Shown: piece by piece, positions 10,201-19,802 of the stretch
Position numbering within the stretch: the stretch's first letter is position 1
How the letters are laid out: each line of letters begins with the position of its first letter
NCBI GenBank assembly: GCA_000310025.1
Contig: FN649758.1
Location: 3,372,114 to 3,393,346, forward strand
Direction: 5' to 3'
DNA length: 21,233 bases
Source: Ectocarpus siliculosus
Lineage: Eukaryota; Sar; Phaeophyceae; Ectocarpales; Ectocarpaceae
Made by a program: the position numbers and the translations under genes
The notes under the pieces: generated by a model
What the model saw: only the letters and a program-made list of their open reading frames with translations
Database searches by the model: none
Told to the model about the DNA's origin: nothing

Positions 10201-12358
10201 CTCAAAGGCAGATAGCCCAAACCAGGAAGACTCTCTCGTTGTTTTACTCGTTGACGTTGAGCCGATTGCCTAAGATTGCTCGGTGTACTAGCGGTGAAAA
10301 AAGGTTTGGAGTTGAAGAATCACTCTAAGAGCACATGCTGACGGCGATGTTCTCGAAGCCTACAGATTACATGACGCCGAGGTTAACGTGGTTTCGATAC
10401 TACTGCTGTGCTGCAAAAAGCAGGAAACATCCCCAAGAGTCTGGGAGCTTTGAGGAAGCTGCAAGAGCTTTCTCTCTACAACAACGAACTTTCTGGTGAG
10501 AAATGATGCAAATGGGAACGAGCATTGTTCTTCACCACCACCCGGCCTACGGACTTCTTCGCAGGGCCGATAGTCTACCACGAGCTTCTCACACGATTTT
10601 CTCCTTTGTTGTTGCCACTGCGCTGCTTTGTGCAGGGCCCATTCCCAAGGAGTTGGGAGCCCTCACCGAGCTGCAGAAGCTAGATCTATATCGCAATAAT
10701 CTGTCAGGTCAGTGGTCTTACTGCAATTACGATGATATTTCGCTCTTCGCTTGCCGAGATTGGCCTCTTCTAGACCGCATGTCCCACCAACACGTTGCCG
10801 AGACCAGTGTTCTAGAATCTAGAACGAACAGCGCTTGTTCCCTGGAGGAAGGACAAAAGACCGATAACTCAGACTTACCTGAAGCTGATTCTTGAACAGC
10901 GGAAGTATGTACCTCCAGTGTTTTCCGAGCTCCCAGCTCATTGCGAATGTGTCCACACTAGCCGCGCACGTTGGATACACGGCGAAAGCGAAAACGTTTT
11001 GCGATCGGTGTTGCTGTTCGTGTACAACATGCGATGGCCTGCTCTTCCACGCATGGGGAGGACTAATGCGCGGGTGGACAGATGTGGTACCAGCCGCTGG
11101 AAATCGAGCTGATTTTCTGTTCCTTGTTGGGTCCGTTTGTGCCCCATCATTGCAGGTCCCATCCCGCCGGAGTTTGGATATATCACAGCGTTGGTGTCCA
11201 TGATCCTCTTCCAGAACAATCTCACCGGTATGTAAAAATGTTCACATGCGATGTGATGTCGCAGGGAAAAAGCAGCACTTGTGCCTCCCACGCGGTGGAA
11301 TGGGTATCAACAAGTAGGTCCCGTATGCATAGACAGGACACGGTCTACGGGCCTCGACTTGAGCGTATGTTCCAACAGAGTCCATCGGAACAACTCTGCA
11401 AGAAGTGTGACAAACAGAACAGCGATTTGTTACAGTAGTGCATGTTGCCTGAAAGCTGGGTTAGTAACCAGTCAAACGCCTCCAGCTTGCTGAGAGCTCC
11501 CAGCGCTTCGGGGATGTATCCTGCACGGGCAACACAGCACATGAAGGAACATCGATTTTCGAACGTATACTCAGTAGGGACAGGTCTTTCTAGTACAAAA
11601 CGGCAAGAAAGCCGATGGGTCATTTCCTCGCTCAAACCGTGTTCTTCTCGTTTGCTGCAGGCGGTATCCCGAAACAGCTGGGAAACATCACAGGGCTGCA
11701 CACGTTAGAAATCCACAGGAACCAGCTGAGCGGTGAGTTGTTGCGCACTGGCGTGCCATATCACCTCTCCGGAACAACGTTGGAATCAGTGTGAACGATG
11801 CGTATAGTTGGAGCACGGAAGCCAGCGGAGCCATTTTACATGCCGGACGAAACGGACCGAAGCTCCACGCTGCCCACCAGTAAGCCGGTTGGTGTCTGGC
11901 GAGAACGCTCCCAGCTTGCGGAGAACTCCCAGCAGTGCAAAAAGAGAAGCCACCTCTGGAACATGAGGGACTTAGGCCCGACCTATGTGCGCAAAAGCAG
12001 AACCACCTGATCTAGAGTCCCACCACGTGTGTTACGGGATTTCATTTTCAGGGAACATCCCCTCGGAGCTAGGAGCCCTGAGAAACCTGGAGTCGCTCTG
12101 GCTTTGCGACAACCAGCTTTCTGGTAAGGACTGTGTCAACACTGCTGCCGTTGTTCCAATATGTGTCTCCACCAACCTGTTACACAACCGATGTTTCTCC
12201 ACAACCGCCTTGGCTTGACGCGTGTTCCCGAAAGTACCAAACATCACACCTTATTTTCCTTTTGCCGGTCTCCCGACACTTTTCAGGCCCTGTACCGGCG
12301 TCGCTGGGACAGCTCACCAATTTGCAACGAATCGAACTGGATAACAACCGCATTGTCG
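7254..12358 (+). CDS. LRR protein: N-terminal cap exon plus nine single-LRR exons
   Basis: Exon 1 (7254-7428) starts at ATG 7254 and encodes a 58-residue plant-type LRR N-cap (MVQADRKILALLYHSTGG, NWNTKADISSWRGVKVN, VVQLDLSNNKLE). Nine exons of exactly 72 nt follow: 7720-7791, 8371-8442, 9858-9929, 10424-10495, 10636-10707, 11156-11227, 11661-11732, 12052-12123 and 12287-12358. Each has an AG acceptor and GT donor, each is phase 1 at both ends (the repeat Gly codon is split G|GN), and each encodes one 24-residue repeat of form GxIPxxLGxLxxLxxLxLxxNxLx. All join without a frame break, giving 274 codons. There is no signal peptide in exon 1, so an intracellular protein is likely. Brown algal LRR families with this one-repeat-per-exon layout are known and have been proposed as immune receptors. 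The downstream partner is probably 13027-18009. Introns contain antisense LRR exon copies and a MITE. Confidence 0.9.
7943..8114. mobile_element. pogo-like MITE in LRR intron 2, copy 2
   Basis: A 172-bp element with terminal inverted repeats: left CAGTAGAGGTCCCTGTTTAG, right (read inwards on the minus strand) CATTAGAGGCCCCTGTTTAG. TA dinucleotides flank both ends (7941-7942 and 8115-8116), as expected of a TA target duplication. CAGT-type termini and TA targets are hallmarks of Tc1/mariner-pogo elements. It has no coding capacity. It lies between LRR exon 2 and the antisense LRR relic at 8134-8205. Confidence 0.75.
8134..8205 (-). pseudogene. Antisense LRR exon relic in intron 2
   Basis: On the minus strand the phase-1 frame reads LEVPGALSRLNELQLGWNNN, clearly an LRR (GALSRLxELQLGxN). 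The ACAACAG end is followed by gc rather than gt. The N-terminal IPxxL part is altered and the acceptor AG is not where expected. A 72-nt window is open, but small compensating indels shift the repeat register. It is read as a decayed LRR exon inserted or inverted relative to the host gene. Confidence 0.7.
9274..9348 (-). pseudogene. Possible antisense LRR relic in intron 3 (weak)
   Basis: On the minus strand a good acceptor (cgtttgcag) precedes 75 nt whose second half reads LVGLLLDNGLES in one frame, similar to the LxxLxLxxNxLxG half of an LRR. The first half is not recognisable and the donor is absent. It is listed because each other intron longer than 300 bp in the array carries a clearer antisense copy. 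Confidence 0.25.
9403..9687 (-). CDS. Unidentified 94-codon open frame inside LRR intron 3
   Basis: Minus-strand frame starting MSSTNHLEESSDSHLHV and containing TDGFPNNVCDPIVEECFGMQ, then a GT donor-like site (CAG|gtgagt at about 9570) and further open sequence to a stop. Composition is more protein-like than most chance frames here. It is not similar to anything I recognise. It may be a gene fragment carried into the intron or chance. Nothing nearby supports an independent gene. Confidence 0.2.
   Translation of the reverse strand: MSSTNHLEESSDSHLHVTLTDGFPNNVCDPIVEECFGMQVSVWKRLRGLAHDQVRRNHNMFLPYVWLGRNGDRGTFDAVLAHWSFRGRPGFRQQ
10045..10116 (-). pseudogene. Antisense LRR exon relic in intron 4, exactly 72 nt
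   Basis: On the minus strand a CAG acceptor (cttgccgcag) is followed by exactly 72 nt without a stop, then a gtgagg donor. Phase 1 is kept at both ends. The product reads FIPSLEPSLPHLSYLREQ then PNHTP. It keeps the IP, several Leu positions and the Asn of the LRR consensus, but the final G before the donor is C and several core residues are changed. Size and splice borders identify it as a decayed LRR exon in reverse orientation. Confidence 0.65.
10879..10953 (-). pseudogene. Antisense LRR exon relic in intron 6
   Basis: Minus strand: 75 nt open in phase 1, starting HIRNELGARKTLE and ending with a consensus donor (CTTCAG|gtaagt). In the shifted frame the end reads LFKNQL, the usual LxxNxL end of an LRR, so small indels have moved the register mid-exon. 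The acceptor position has gtgtg in place of a CAG, so splicing into it looks lost. Confidence 0.7.
11449..11520 (-). pseudogene. Near-intact antisense LRR exon in intron 7
   Basis: Minus strand: acceptor cccgtgcag, then exactly 72 nt, phase 1 at both ends and fully open. It encodes YIPEALGALSKLEAFDWLL followed by TQLS plus the split Gly. The GxIPxxLGALSKLE half matches the family perfectly. The second half has lost the LxLxxN pattern (DWLLTQ). The donor is gcaaca, a GC site, not the usual GT. Apart from that donor it could serve as an LRR exon of an opposite-strand gene. Confidence 0.8.
11878..11955 (-). pseudogene. Antisense LRR exon relic in intron 8
   Basis: Minus strand: acceptor gttccag, 78 open nt, donor CTTACTG|gtgggc, phase 1 at both ends. 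It reads LLGVLRKLGAFSPD then TNRLT plus the split Gly, so the LGxLxxL and NxLTG landmarks are kept. The first third, which should contain GxIPxx, is degraded and two codons longer than standard. Confidence 0.7.
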
Positions 12359-12792
12359 GTGAGTACCTCAATGGAATCGGTGTGCATGACCTTGAACGAA
12401 TGTCATGCACGCATGGGCCTTGGGAGGGGCAAATCTCCTACAGTGTTTTTCAAAAAAAAATCCCGCTCTCACGCTGGGTAACGTGTTGTGATTTGTGGTT
12501 AGCACTACCAGACCGTTTGACTACGCCGAATTGTTTTCGGCCCTGGAGTAGAATCAAAAACACTTCAGAGCTCACGGGCGTTTCAGAAAGTCATTGGACA
12601 AAACACCGAGAGATGCTTAGTACATGAACGGAAGGAGGAAAGCTCGTCCTACAAATCTAAAACACGAGGCGGACCTGGAAGGTTATTCTGTCAATAGATT
12701 AACCACTATCAACAGAACACCGGTTCATTGCGGTCAGCCACGCCAACGTGAACAAAGACGCGTAATAGAAGAACCTCACCTCGTGTGACACC

Positions 12793-12868
12793 CTGGCAAG
12801 TCGGTGCTTGTCGAACAGATGCATTCCGACTTCCAATGGGTTCGGACTATGTTTCGTTCGGAATTTGC
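12793..12868 (-). pseudogene. Antisense LRR exon relic in intron 10
   Basis: Minus strand: about 76 nt after a polypyrimidine stretch and a damaged acceptor (cgcatg where cgcag is expected). One frame gives KIPNE at the start, and another gives LEVGMHLFDKHRLAR at the end, matching the two halves of an LRR across a frameshift. It has no clean donor. It is the most decayed of the clear antisense copies. Confidence 0.55.
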
Positions 12869-13026
12869 CATGCGTAAGGTTGAAGGCAGAAACACGCGAA
12901 AACCTGACTTGAAGCACCTGCGTTGGAAATTTGGAAGCTTGTTTCAACGCACGTGACTCTACAGTGGCCGGCGAAAGGAACCCTCCATATTTCGTCCGGT
13001 TTTTGCCTGACGTTCGTGTGACTCAG

Positions 13027-16000
13027 GAGGGCCGATGAGTGGCGAGAGCCTTGGTTTGTGGATGGCAAGGTTACGGAGGCAGGAGACTGCCCGTCATGGG
13101 AAGAAAGAGACAACCATGGATACCATCAGCTCCCCAATACCAGGTGGGAACCTCCAGGGGAAACACGGGGCTGCGACTGAACGCAATTCCTCGTTGCGCA
13201 GTCCCATGGCAAGGTTACGGGGGCAGGAGAGTGCCCGTCATGGGAAGAAAGAGACAACCGTCGAAACCATCAGCCCCCCAACACAAGGCGGAAACCTCTG
13301 GGGGGCACACGGCGCTGCGGATGAACGCCATTCCTCGGTACGCAATTCCTCATTAGACGGGGGAGATGCGGAGAACTTGTTTCGGGCGCAGGTCGCTTCC
13401 TTTGCGGAGTTGGATGAGATCACCCGAGACAATCACAAAACTCTGGAAGAAGTTAAACGGCTCCTCGAATCAACCGCCACCGGTAGCGGCCCTACCGGCG
13501 CTGATCTCACCCGTACCGACAAGCTACAGGAGCTCGACAGGCTGGTAGCAATGGCCAAGGATCTCGGCGACGTGGCGGTGAGTGCTGCAGTTCAGTCATA
13601 CGTTTTACTTGGCTACAACGGCATGGGGGTGAACTGACACGTGTTTGCCCAATGCCGCGTGGGGTGTCGTGCGCCGTACACGCACTTGTGATCGTCTCTG
13701 CGTCCGATCCTCCCCAATGCTTGCCGATCACCCCAGTTTGAGTCCTGTACAAAGATTGCCTCGACGTGACCACGAGACGATACGCGATGTTGTCTAACTG
13801 CGCAGTCCAAACACATGGAGGACAAGGACATGCATCGAAAGGAGCTTGCCTTACCCCCGGGTTCGAAAGCGTATTACACCACCATCAGAACGGGTGTATG
13901 CAATGCATACCTCGCTGGCAGCGTCGTCGGCAGTCGCTTGGTTCGTACAAGCAAGACCGGGGGTATGAGCATGGTGAGTGCTGACCTAACGGTTGTGTGA
14001 TCGTTTAGCGGTCTGTTCCGTGTCATTCGCTGTGCAGTGTTCGTTCGCAGGTGCGCGTCTTTTGTCCAGACCCGAGATGCTTTGTTTGCCGTCTTGCAGG
14101 CGGGGGAATTCCTGAATCTGCTGTCTGGTGCGCTTCCCTTTGTCGGCGGGCTAGCTGGCTTCGCAGCCGAAGCTTTGAAGGCTGGGGACAACAACATCCA
14201 AACTCGGCGGGTGATCAAGGTGAGCGTGCTTTCATGCACGAGGGGGCCGTGAATATTGACGCATTTTGTACGCCCGCGTCGCCCTAGATGCCTGCCCAGT
14301 CTTGGGTAACGTTCACCAGCCACGGCTCACCCTTGATGCTTACCCTTGATGCTTGACAGATGACCGATCTGGCACCTGATGCGGTGGAGTGTTGTTCGGT
14401 GGCAAAGCTACTGGGCTTACGCCTCACCGACTACCTCTCAGACGAAACCATCACCACGTCCTACGACGGGCGGGGAGGCCCCGTGCACAGTGCAGCAGGC
14501 TTTGGCGAGGGGGCAGGTATAGGTGAAGTTTGAAAACGGAATTTGCGTTCTCAACCATGTGACGTCCACGGCTGAACAACGCCATGGCCTGGAACTGGTT
14601 TTGCGTGGTTTTGATGGCCGCAATTGTCGACCGGTGCCGAAACAAGATATTTGTGGCGTGATTCGTTTTCGTGGGAATACGTGCACGCAGAACCTGTGGT
14701 ATGTAACGCACCTCTCACAGGTTTGGTCTTACAGACCGGTCGACTACACAATCTCTGCGATTTCGTTGTTTGAAAAATATTACCGTGACCGTGATGTGTT
14801 CTTGGACCAAGCACGTGTGTAGCATATATGGGGCAGGAGGAGGCAAGTTGACCCCTTCGTTTTTTTGATAGGCCAGGGTTGACTCGTTGTTGATATTCTG
14901 TATGAGCGCCGAATGTTTGGCTCGTAGGCCGCGCAAGGCGTCTCGAACCGACTGGAGCGTTGGCATGAGTTCATCGCCTAGGCCGAAGACGGTCGTGATG
15001 TTTCAAGGTACCAAGTATCTCCCACAACGTTGAGTTGTCGCGCGGGCCGTCTACGATTCTTTGTTTCGTGTTCACAGGCGCGTGCGAATGGAGTCAGAGC
15101 AATGGCGGCTTGCCAGATTGTGCAAGCGACGAAGACTTCATGGAGTGGTTCGCTGAAGAGGCGGCGAGCTGCGTGCCAAACAACACAGGGAAGAGCACCC
15201 CTGAAGAAAAGGTATTTACTTGAAGAACAGTTTTGGCGCGCTTCTTGTACGGCACGCTCCCTAGCGGGAATATTTCCAAGGAGCTTCGGCGATCGATGTT
15301 CGCACCACCTTTCGTCCGCGCCCCCGTTCTCGGCAGACTGGGAGGCGGCTGGGGAAGCGACACATCCGCATGATACTGGCGGCGGTGGAGCGGGGTTGTC
15401 TCCAAGGCACACACGCCATCGAAGAAAAGGTGTGACACCGTTATGTTCAGAGAGCCAGCTCGTCTTGCATCTTGGTAGTACGTTGGCTGAACTGCTCCGT
15501 TTTTCGAAGGCTCCGGGGACTATCACGGCAGGCGATGTCCTCACAAACTTCGCGCTGTGGCCATACATGAGTGCAGATGGGTTATTTTCCAACGATCAAC
15601 CAACAGGAAGAATTCACCTCATCACACGTTTCGGCCAACACATGATATGTTTACACTGCGATTTAGGTTGAACAGCTGCTGAAGGTGGTTGTTCCCGAGG
15701 CCGGCGCGAAGCCTGTTTCGAACTCAAATGCTCAAGAGAGATCGTTCGAGCAGCATCCTGCTGCGCCGGCGCCATCCCATGACGGAGGCTTGGACCTGCA
15801 TGCAGAGTTTGCCGCCATGCAAGCAAAATTGGAAGCATTGGAGATCGAGAATGGGAAGCTCACGAGGAAGGTGAGCGGAGTCAGTTTTCTCCACACAACC
15901 TCAACGCATTTGCACTTTTGATGTGACGTGTCCTAAGCAGTGTTGACCTGTGAGCTGCCAAAACCTGCCGCCCGAACGATGCGTGCAGCAAACTCAAATC

Positions 16001-18009
16001 GAGGTTTCGCGATCCTGTTATCCACATGTTCAGGTTTCGACCATGGAGAAGAGCATCCCAAAGCCTCAGGGAGAACCGAGCGACGAAGTGGATGTGGGTG
16101 AGTGCAAATGCTGCACCCTGTACGTTCAAAAATCGGCGCGCCCGGAGCAGAAAAATGGGTCCAGGCAGTGCCCCATTCGCTTTTCCCCTTTATCCTTACT
16201 CTATTTTCGTGGTTTGTCGCGCAATCTCTTGTGCCCTCGTCTTTGCGCTGACATGCCCTCCTGTTTCGCGCCTGTCTTTCAAGACAGGCGCGTTTTTTTT
16301 TTTCTCCACGTCGAACCGACTCTATTATAGCGTCTTACGAACGATGCACCGTCACTATTGCGCATTCCAATCCATCCCATGTCCGCCCCTGCAGGAGGAG
16401 GGCAGGCTCTTGCTTTTAAGCGCAAGGTGAAGAAGACCCAGGAGGAGGTCTGGCAGGAGATGGCGGAATCAGGTACAACCTTTTCTGCAGTCATGGCTCA
16501 CTCACTTGCCTCAAACCGTTACGTTGTGCCGAGGCGACAGTAAGGCTTGGAATGTTGACCACGCAAATCAAGCACAAGCGTATCGTGCGCCACGCCAACA
16601 GTGCCAAGTTACAGACCTGCGTCTTTGTCCAACAAGTCCCGTGCGAACGTTGTCTGCGGTTCCGGCGCTAATGCCAAACGTCAATCCGAAGCGAATTTGA
16701 AACCGTTCTTGTCTGCTGAACCCTCTGTTCAGGTTTGGATAGCGCGTCGCCAAGAAATCTACAATATTGTCTATCAGCTACACACTCATGATGCATCGGC
16801 CGAGGTCGCATGTAAATAAGTTCCGATCACCTCTGAAAGCTAATGGTGGTGATGCCCACGGCTCAACCCGCATCTCCAGACGTAAGCTGTGGGTGCGTGG
16901 ACCTCTCAACTCCATTGAGGTTCCGACTCAGAAAAAACTGATCTCGGCAGCATGATAAACTGATCTCGGCAGCACGACAGGCTCTACATGATTTCGACAC
17001 ACTCTTCGAGTCTCCGGCAATATTTATCTTATTTTGCTTTTCTTCTGGGATATTGTGCAAAATGCTTGCACATCAATGCACTATTCTGGGAAAGAGCTGT
17101 TGAATCCTTCTCGCGTCAATTGCAGTAGAACGAAAAAACGACGACGAGCTTTGAACTCTGACCCCAAATCGGAGCTTCTAGCTCAAACACAACCTACATG
17201 CAAGAGGGATCATTGGGATCGGAATGGAAGAAACGAGCGCTACCGGTGAAGTATTCCTTGCTCGAAAACGGTTCGTTGTTGTCGAGCACCAAGGCCTGTG
17301 GCAGCCACGCCCCGATTAACTTCGCCAAGGGCAACAGGGTGTGTTGTGTGTGCCTGCGTGGGTTCGCAGTGCCGCCGTCGAGGAGGCAGACCGCGAGTGA
17401 GCGGAGAAGCCTCCGGATGGAAGGTGCAATGAGTCAGCGGTTACGCGGCGGACACAAATGACCCTGCAATTCTTTGAAGAACTTCCTCCACCGTGAGAGC
17501 CACGGTTGTCACAGCCAAGCCGGTTCTCCAAGGATGCCTTAAACGCACAGATTGTGGCCACCTGAAGCTCGTAATACCCTTGTCTAAGAACCATCAAAAG
17601 GAAAGCATCCTTGCCGTCAGTTGACACGGATCTCAGGAAGCATTGTGAGCCAACACCGTAACGGTCTTTGATTTGAAGACACCAGTAGAATAACGGGCAT
17701 TTTCATGAAACATCAAACATTGATCAGTCCCCGTTCCATGCTGTTGCTGCGATATTTACTCTTGCTGGTTTGTATGCACCAGCGGCGGCGTCGGGCCAAC
17801 GTCCGGTAACCCAAGACCAGCTGAGAAGGTTCGCGGAAGTCCAGGACGAACGTCATCGCGAGCATGACGCCAATTTCAGCTGGGTTCAGGGAGCGCTTGG
17901 CGCACTCAAGAAGAAGAACCGAAAATGTGAGGAAACGCTCGACCAATGGGTTTTCCGGTGCACGGGCCCTCTCGCCTTTTTTGATAGGATTTGCATGCAT
18001 TCGAAATAA
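13027..18009 (+). CDS. Unrecognised C-terminal region, about ten exons; probable 3' half of the LRR gene
   Basis: Exons: 13027-13577, 13806-13973, 14070-14219 (or from 14100), 14360-14516 (or to 14522), 15078-15211, 15337-15429 (tentative), 15667-15870, 16034-16097, 16395-16472 and 17783-18009 (stop TAA). All junctions use AG/GT sites and keep frame. The first acceptor (tgactcag) takes a phase-1 join, exactly what the last LRR exon at 12358 supplies. If separate, the gene would start at ATG 13035. Exon 13027-13577 carries two tandem 48-codon repeats (13062-13205, 13206-13349), then a helical stretch (LFRAQVASFAELDEITRDN). Exon 14070-14219 has a hydrophobic Gly-rich stretch (LLSGALPFVGGLAGFAAEAL) that could enter membranes or form a helical hairpin. 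Exon 15667-15870 ends in a predicted coiled coil (FAAMQAKLEALEIENGKL), and the last two exons are charged and helical. No kinase, ROC GTPase, NB-ARC or TPR motif is seen. No function is assigned. Confidence 0.65.
13062..13349 (+). repeat. Tandem 144-bp (48-codon) coding repeat
   Basis: Unit 1 starts MARLRRQETARHGKKETT at 13062 and unit 2 starts MARLRGQESARHGKKETT at 13206. They are 48 codons each, with about 34 of 48 residues identical by eye. The units sit head to tail with no spacer inside one exon, and the basic RHGKKETT core is fully kept. It lies directly after the LRR array, so it could act as a spacer between the LRR domain and the rest. Confidence 0.85.
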
Positions 18010-19802
18010 ACACGCAACGCGTGGCATATCGAAATGGGTGTTCGTTAACCGATTTGAAGGAAGGCGCTGTGATTCGCCAAGACGCGCCCGCTTGAGCTCC
18101 TAGAGCCACCGCTTTACTTCTGGGGAAATATCCTCTTGCTAACCATCGTTGTTGACTTTCGCTGAGACCGTGTTCATCTCAGCAACTATATAGAACAAAC
18201 GGTCCAATTGTCTCCCTTTGTGTCGTCTGGCTTGACGGAATTGGATGCAGGGCGTCGATGAGCACGGGAGTGGTTGATTGGCACAGGCCATGCACTTTGG
18301 ATTACTGCGCACTGAGGCCCTCTTCTGTATGTGATGATGCAAGCGGTGTGCACTCCGGCGGGGTGAGAAACTTGAGCCCAAGGTTTTAGCCCGTCAAACC
18401 TTCTGTATGTTTGACATGTAATGGCAGGGCAGGGATGATTTGTACTGTTGCGTCACACCAATACCTCCGTACTGGTTTCCGACAGGAACTGAAGATATGT
18501 GCACAGGTGGGGTTTGACGTGATGGGTGAAACACGTCGTGTGCCCGTCTTGGCGTGTAGGGGTATATGGAGAATAGTCAGGATAAAAAACAGAGCCGATG
18601 GGGAGCCTTCCCGGGCTAAGCAGAGATTCCGACTAGAGAATTGCGGGTTGTCCTTTGTCGTGATGGGTCGTGCGTGGTTCTTTATACGGAGCATCATTTT
18701 TCTATTGCCCGTGCAGACTACGGTACCAGATCATTTTGATTTTTTACATAACTGTGTTTATGATTTGGATGATTCGTTGACGAGCAACGTGCTCCGATTG
18801 TAGCAATATTGATGTTCCTTTGGCTGGTCTCCCCTTCTGCTTGCTTCATGTGACTAAACGCGTTCCTATGTTTTCTCGACGGCTATCCTTGATATGGCTT
18901 GCGATTTTTGGTGGCCATCACGGGAGGCTGCTCAAGTGCAGACTGTTCTCAGTATAGCTGATATATCCAGCGTAGAACCGACGGCCACTCCCCCGCCCCC
19001 CAAGGCCCGTTTCTGATTTCCTTTCTGAAAATACCCAACACTGTTCAGAGTGGTTCTTGTGGGGGGTGGGCGGCTAGTGTTTAGCCGCGGGCAAACCACC
19101 GCCCTTTTGGCGTGTGACACCTCTGCAGGGTACAAAATCGTTGCACTGCGATACGTCGCAGGGGTGTTTATGCCAATCGTGTGTGACTTCGACTCTTGGT
19201 TCTCTTTTGATGAGCGCCTCACCCTGTCTCGTTAGCGAACCCTCGATCGCATGAGCAAGCAATCGAGCGGTGAAAGTCGGTCTAGGTGTGTGCGATGACT
19301 CGCACTGCGGTATTCACAAGTCTACTCCAACGTGATCTGCATGTAGGTAGCTCGTCGTTTCTTCCTCTTGCTAGCAACGGCCGTAACCTTCGTAGTCATT
19401 CAACCGAATCTAGGTTCGCGCCTAGAAAGCTGCAATTTTGTACTTTGGCCGTCGTTTGGCTTCCCTTCTACAGTATCCTTTGTGCCTAATCCCGAGCACC
19501 TTCTTTGGCATGGCTCGTGGAGCCGAGGCAATACAGAAAGACTCCGTGAACCCAACCTACCCAGGTGTACCAAGAGAACGAGCATACAACAGCCCGTCCT
19601 AACCTCTGGAACGTCCTGCTACCGGCCTCCGACCTGACCCCCCCCTACTTGACAATAAACGGTTGTCATGGTGCTTCCTCATTGTGAACGGCCCGCAAGC
19701 CCACACTGTACCATCGCGGTCACAGGTGGGTGTCAACCGCCGGAATCTCAACGAGAAACATCTGAGAGAAGAAGCGCATATCGATAGCTGGCGGCGCTAC
19801 CG
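18010..19802. other. Intergenic, about 1.8 kb, no supported gene
   Basis: Lies between the converging plus-strand LRR-linked gene and the minus-strand ankyrin gene, so both 3' UTRs should be here. Open frames such as 18411-18803 (plus, 130 codons) have no recognisable domain and no splice context. An AATAAA at about 19652 is on the plus strand and so does not serve the minus-strand ankyrin gene. A small perfect hairpin (CTGCGA-TACG-TCGCAG) lies at about 19146-19161. Confidence 0.5.

Noticed and set aside
12032-12247. Minus-strand frame opposite LRR exon 9 with an LRR-like look
   Set aside because: It is the mirror of the sense exon 12052-12123. The sense strand has exact 72-nt borders and splice sites; the minus frame does not.
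7254-18009. Expectation of a ROCO GTPase, kinase or NB-ARC domain after the LRRs
   Set aside because: No P-loop, kinase or ROC-like motif was found in any plus-strand exon to 18009.
18411-18803. 130-codon plus-strand open frame in the 3' intergenic region
   Set aside because: It has no recognisable domain, no splice or repeat context, and its composition is not distinct from non-coding frames nearby.
19146-19161. Perfect small hairpin CTGCGA-TACG-TCGCAG
   Set aside because: Six-base stems of this kind arise by chance in 21 kb, and nothing around it suggests a terminator or an RNA element.
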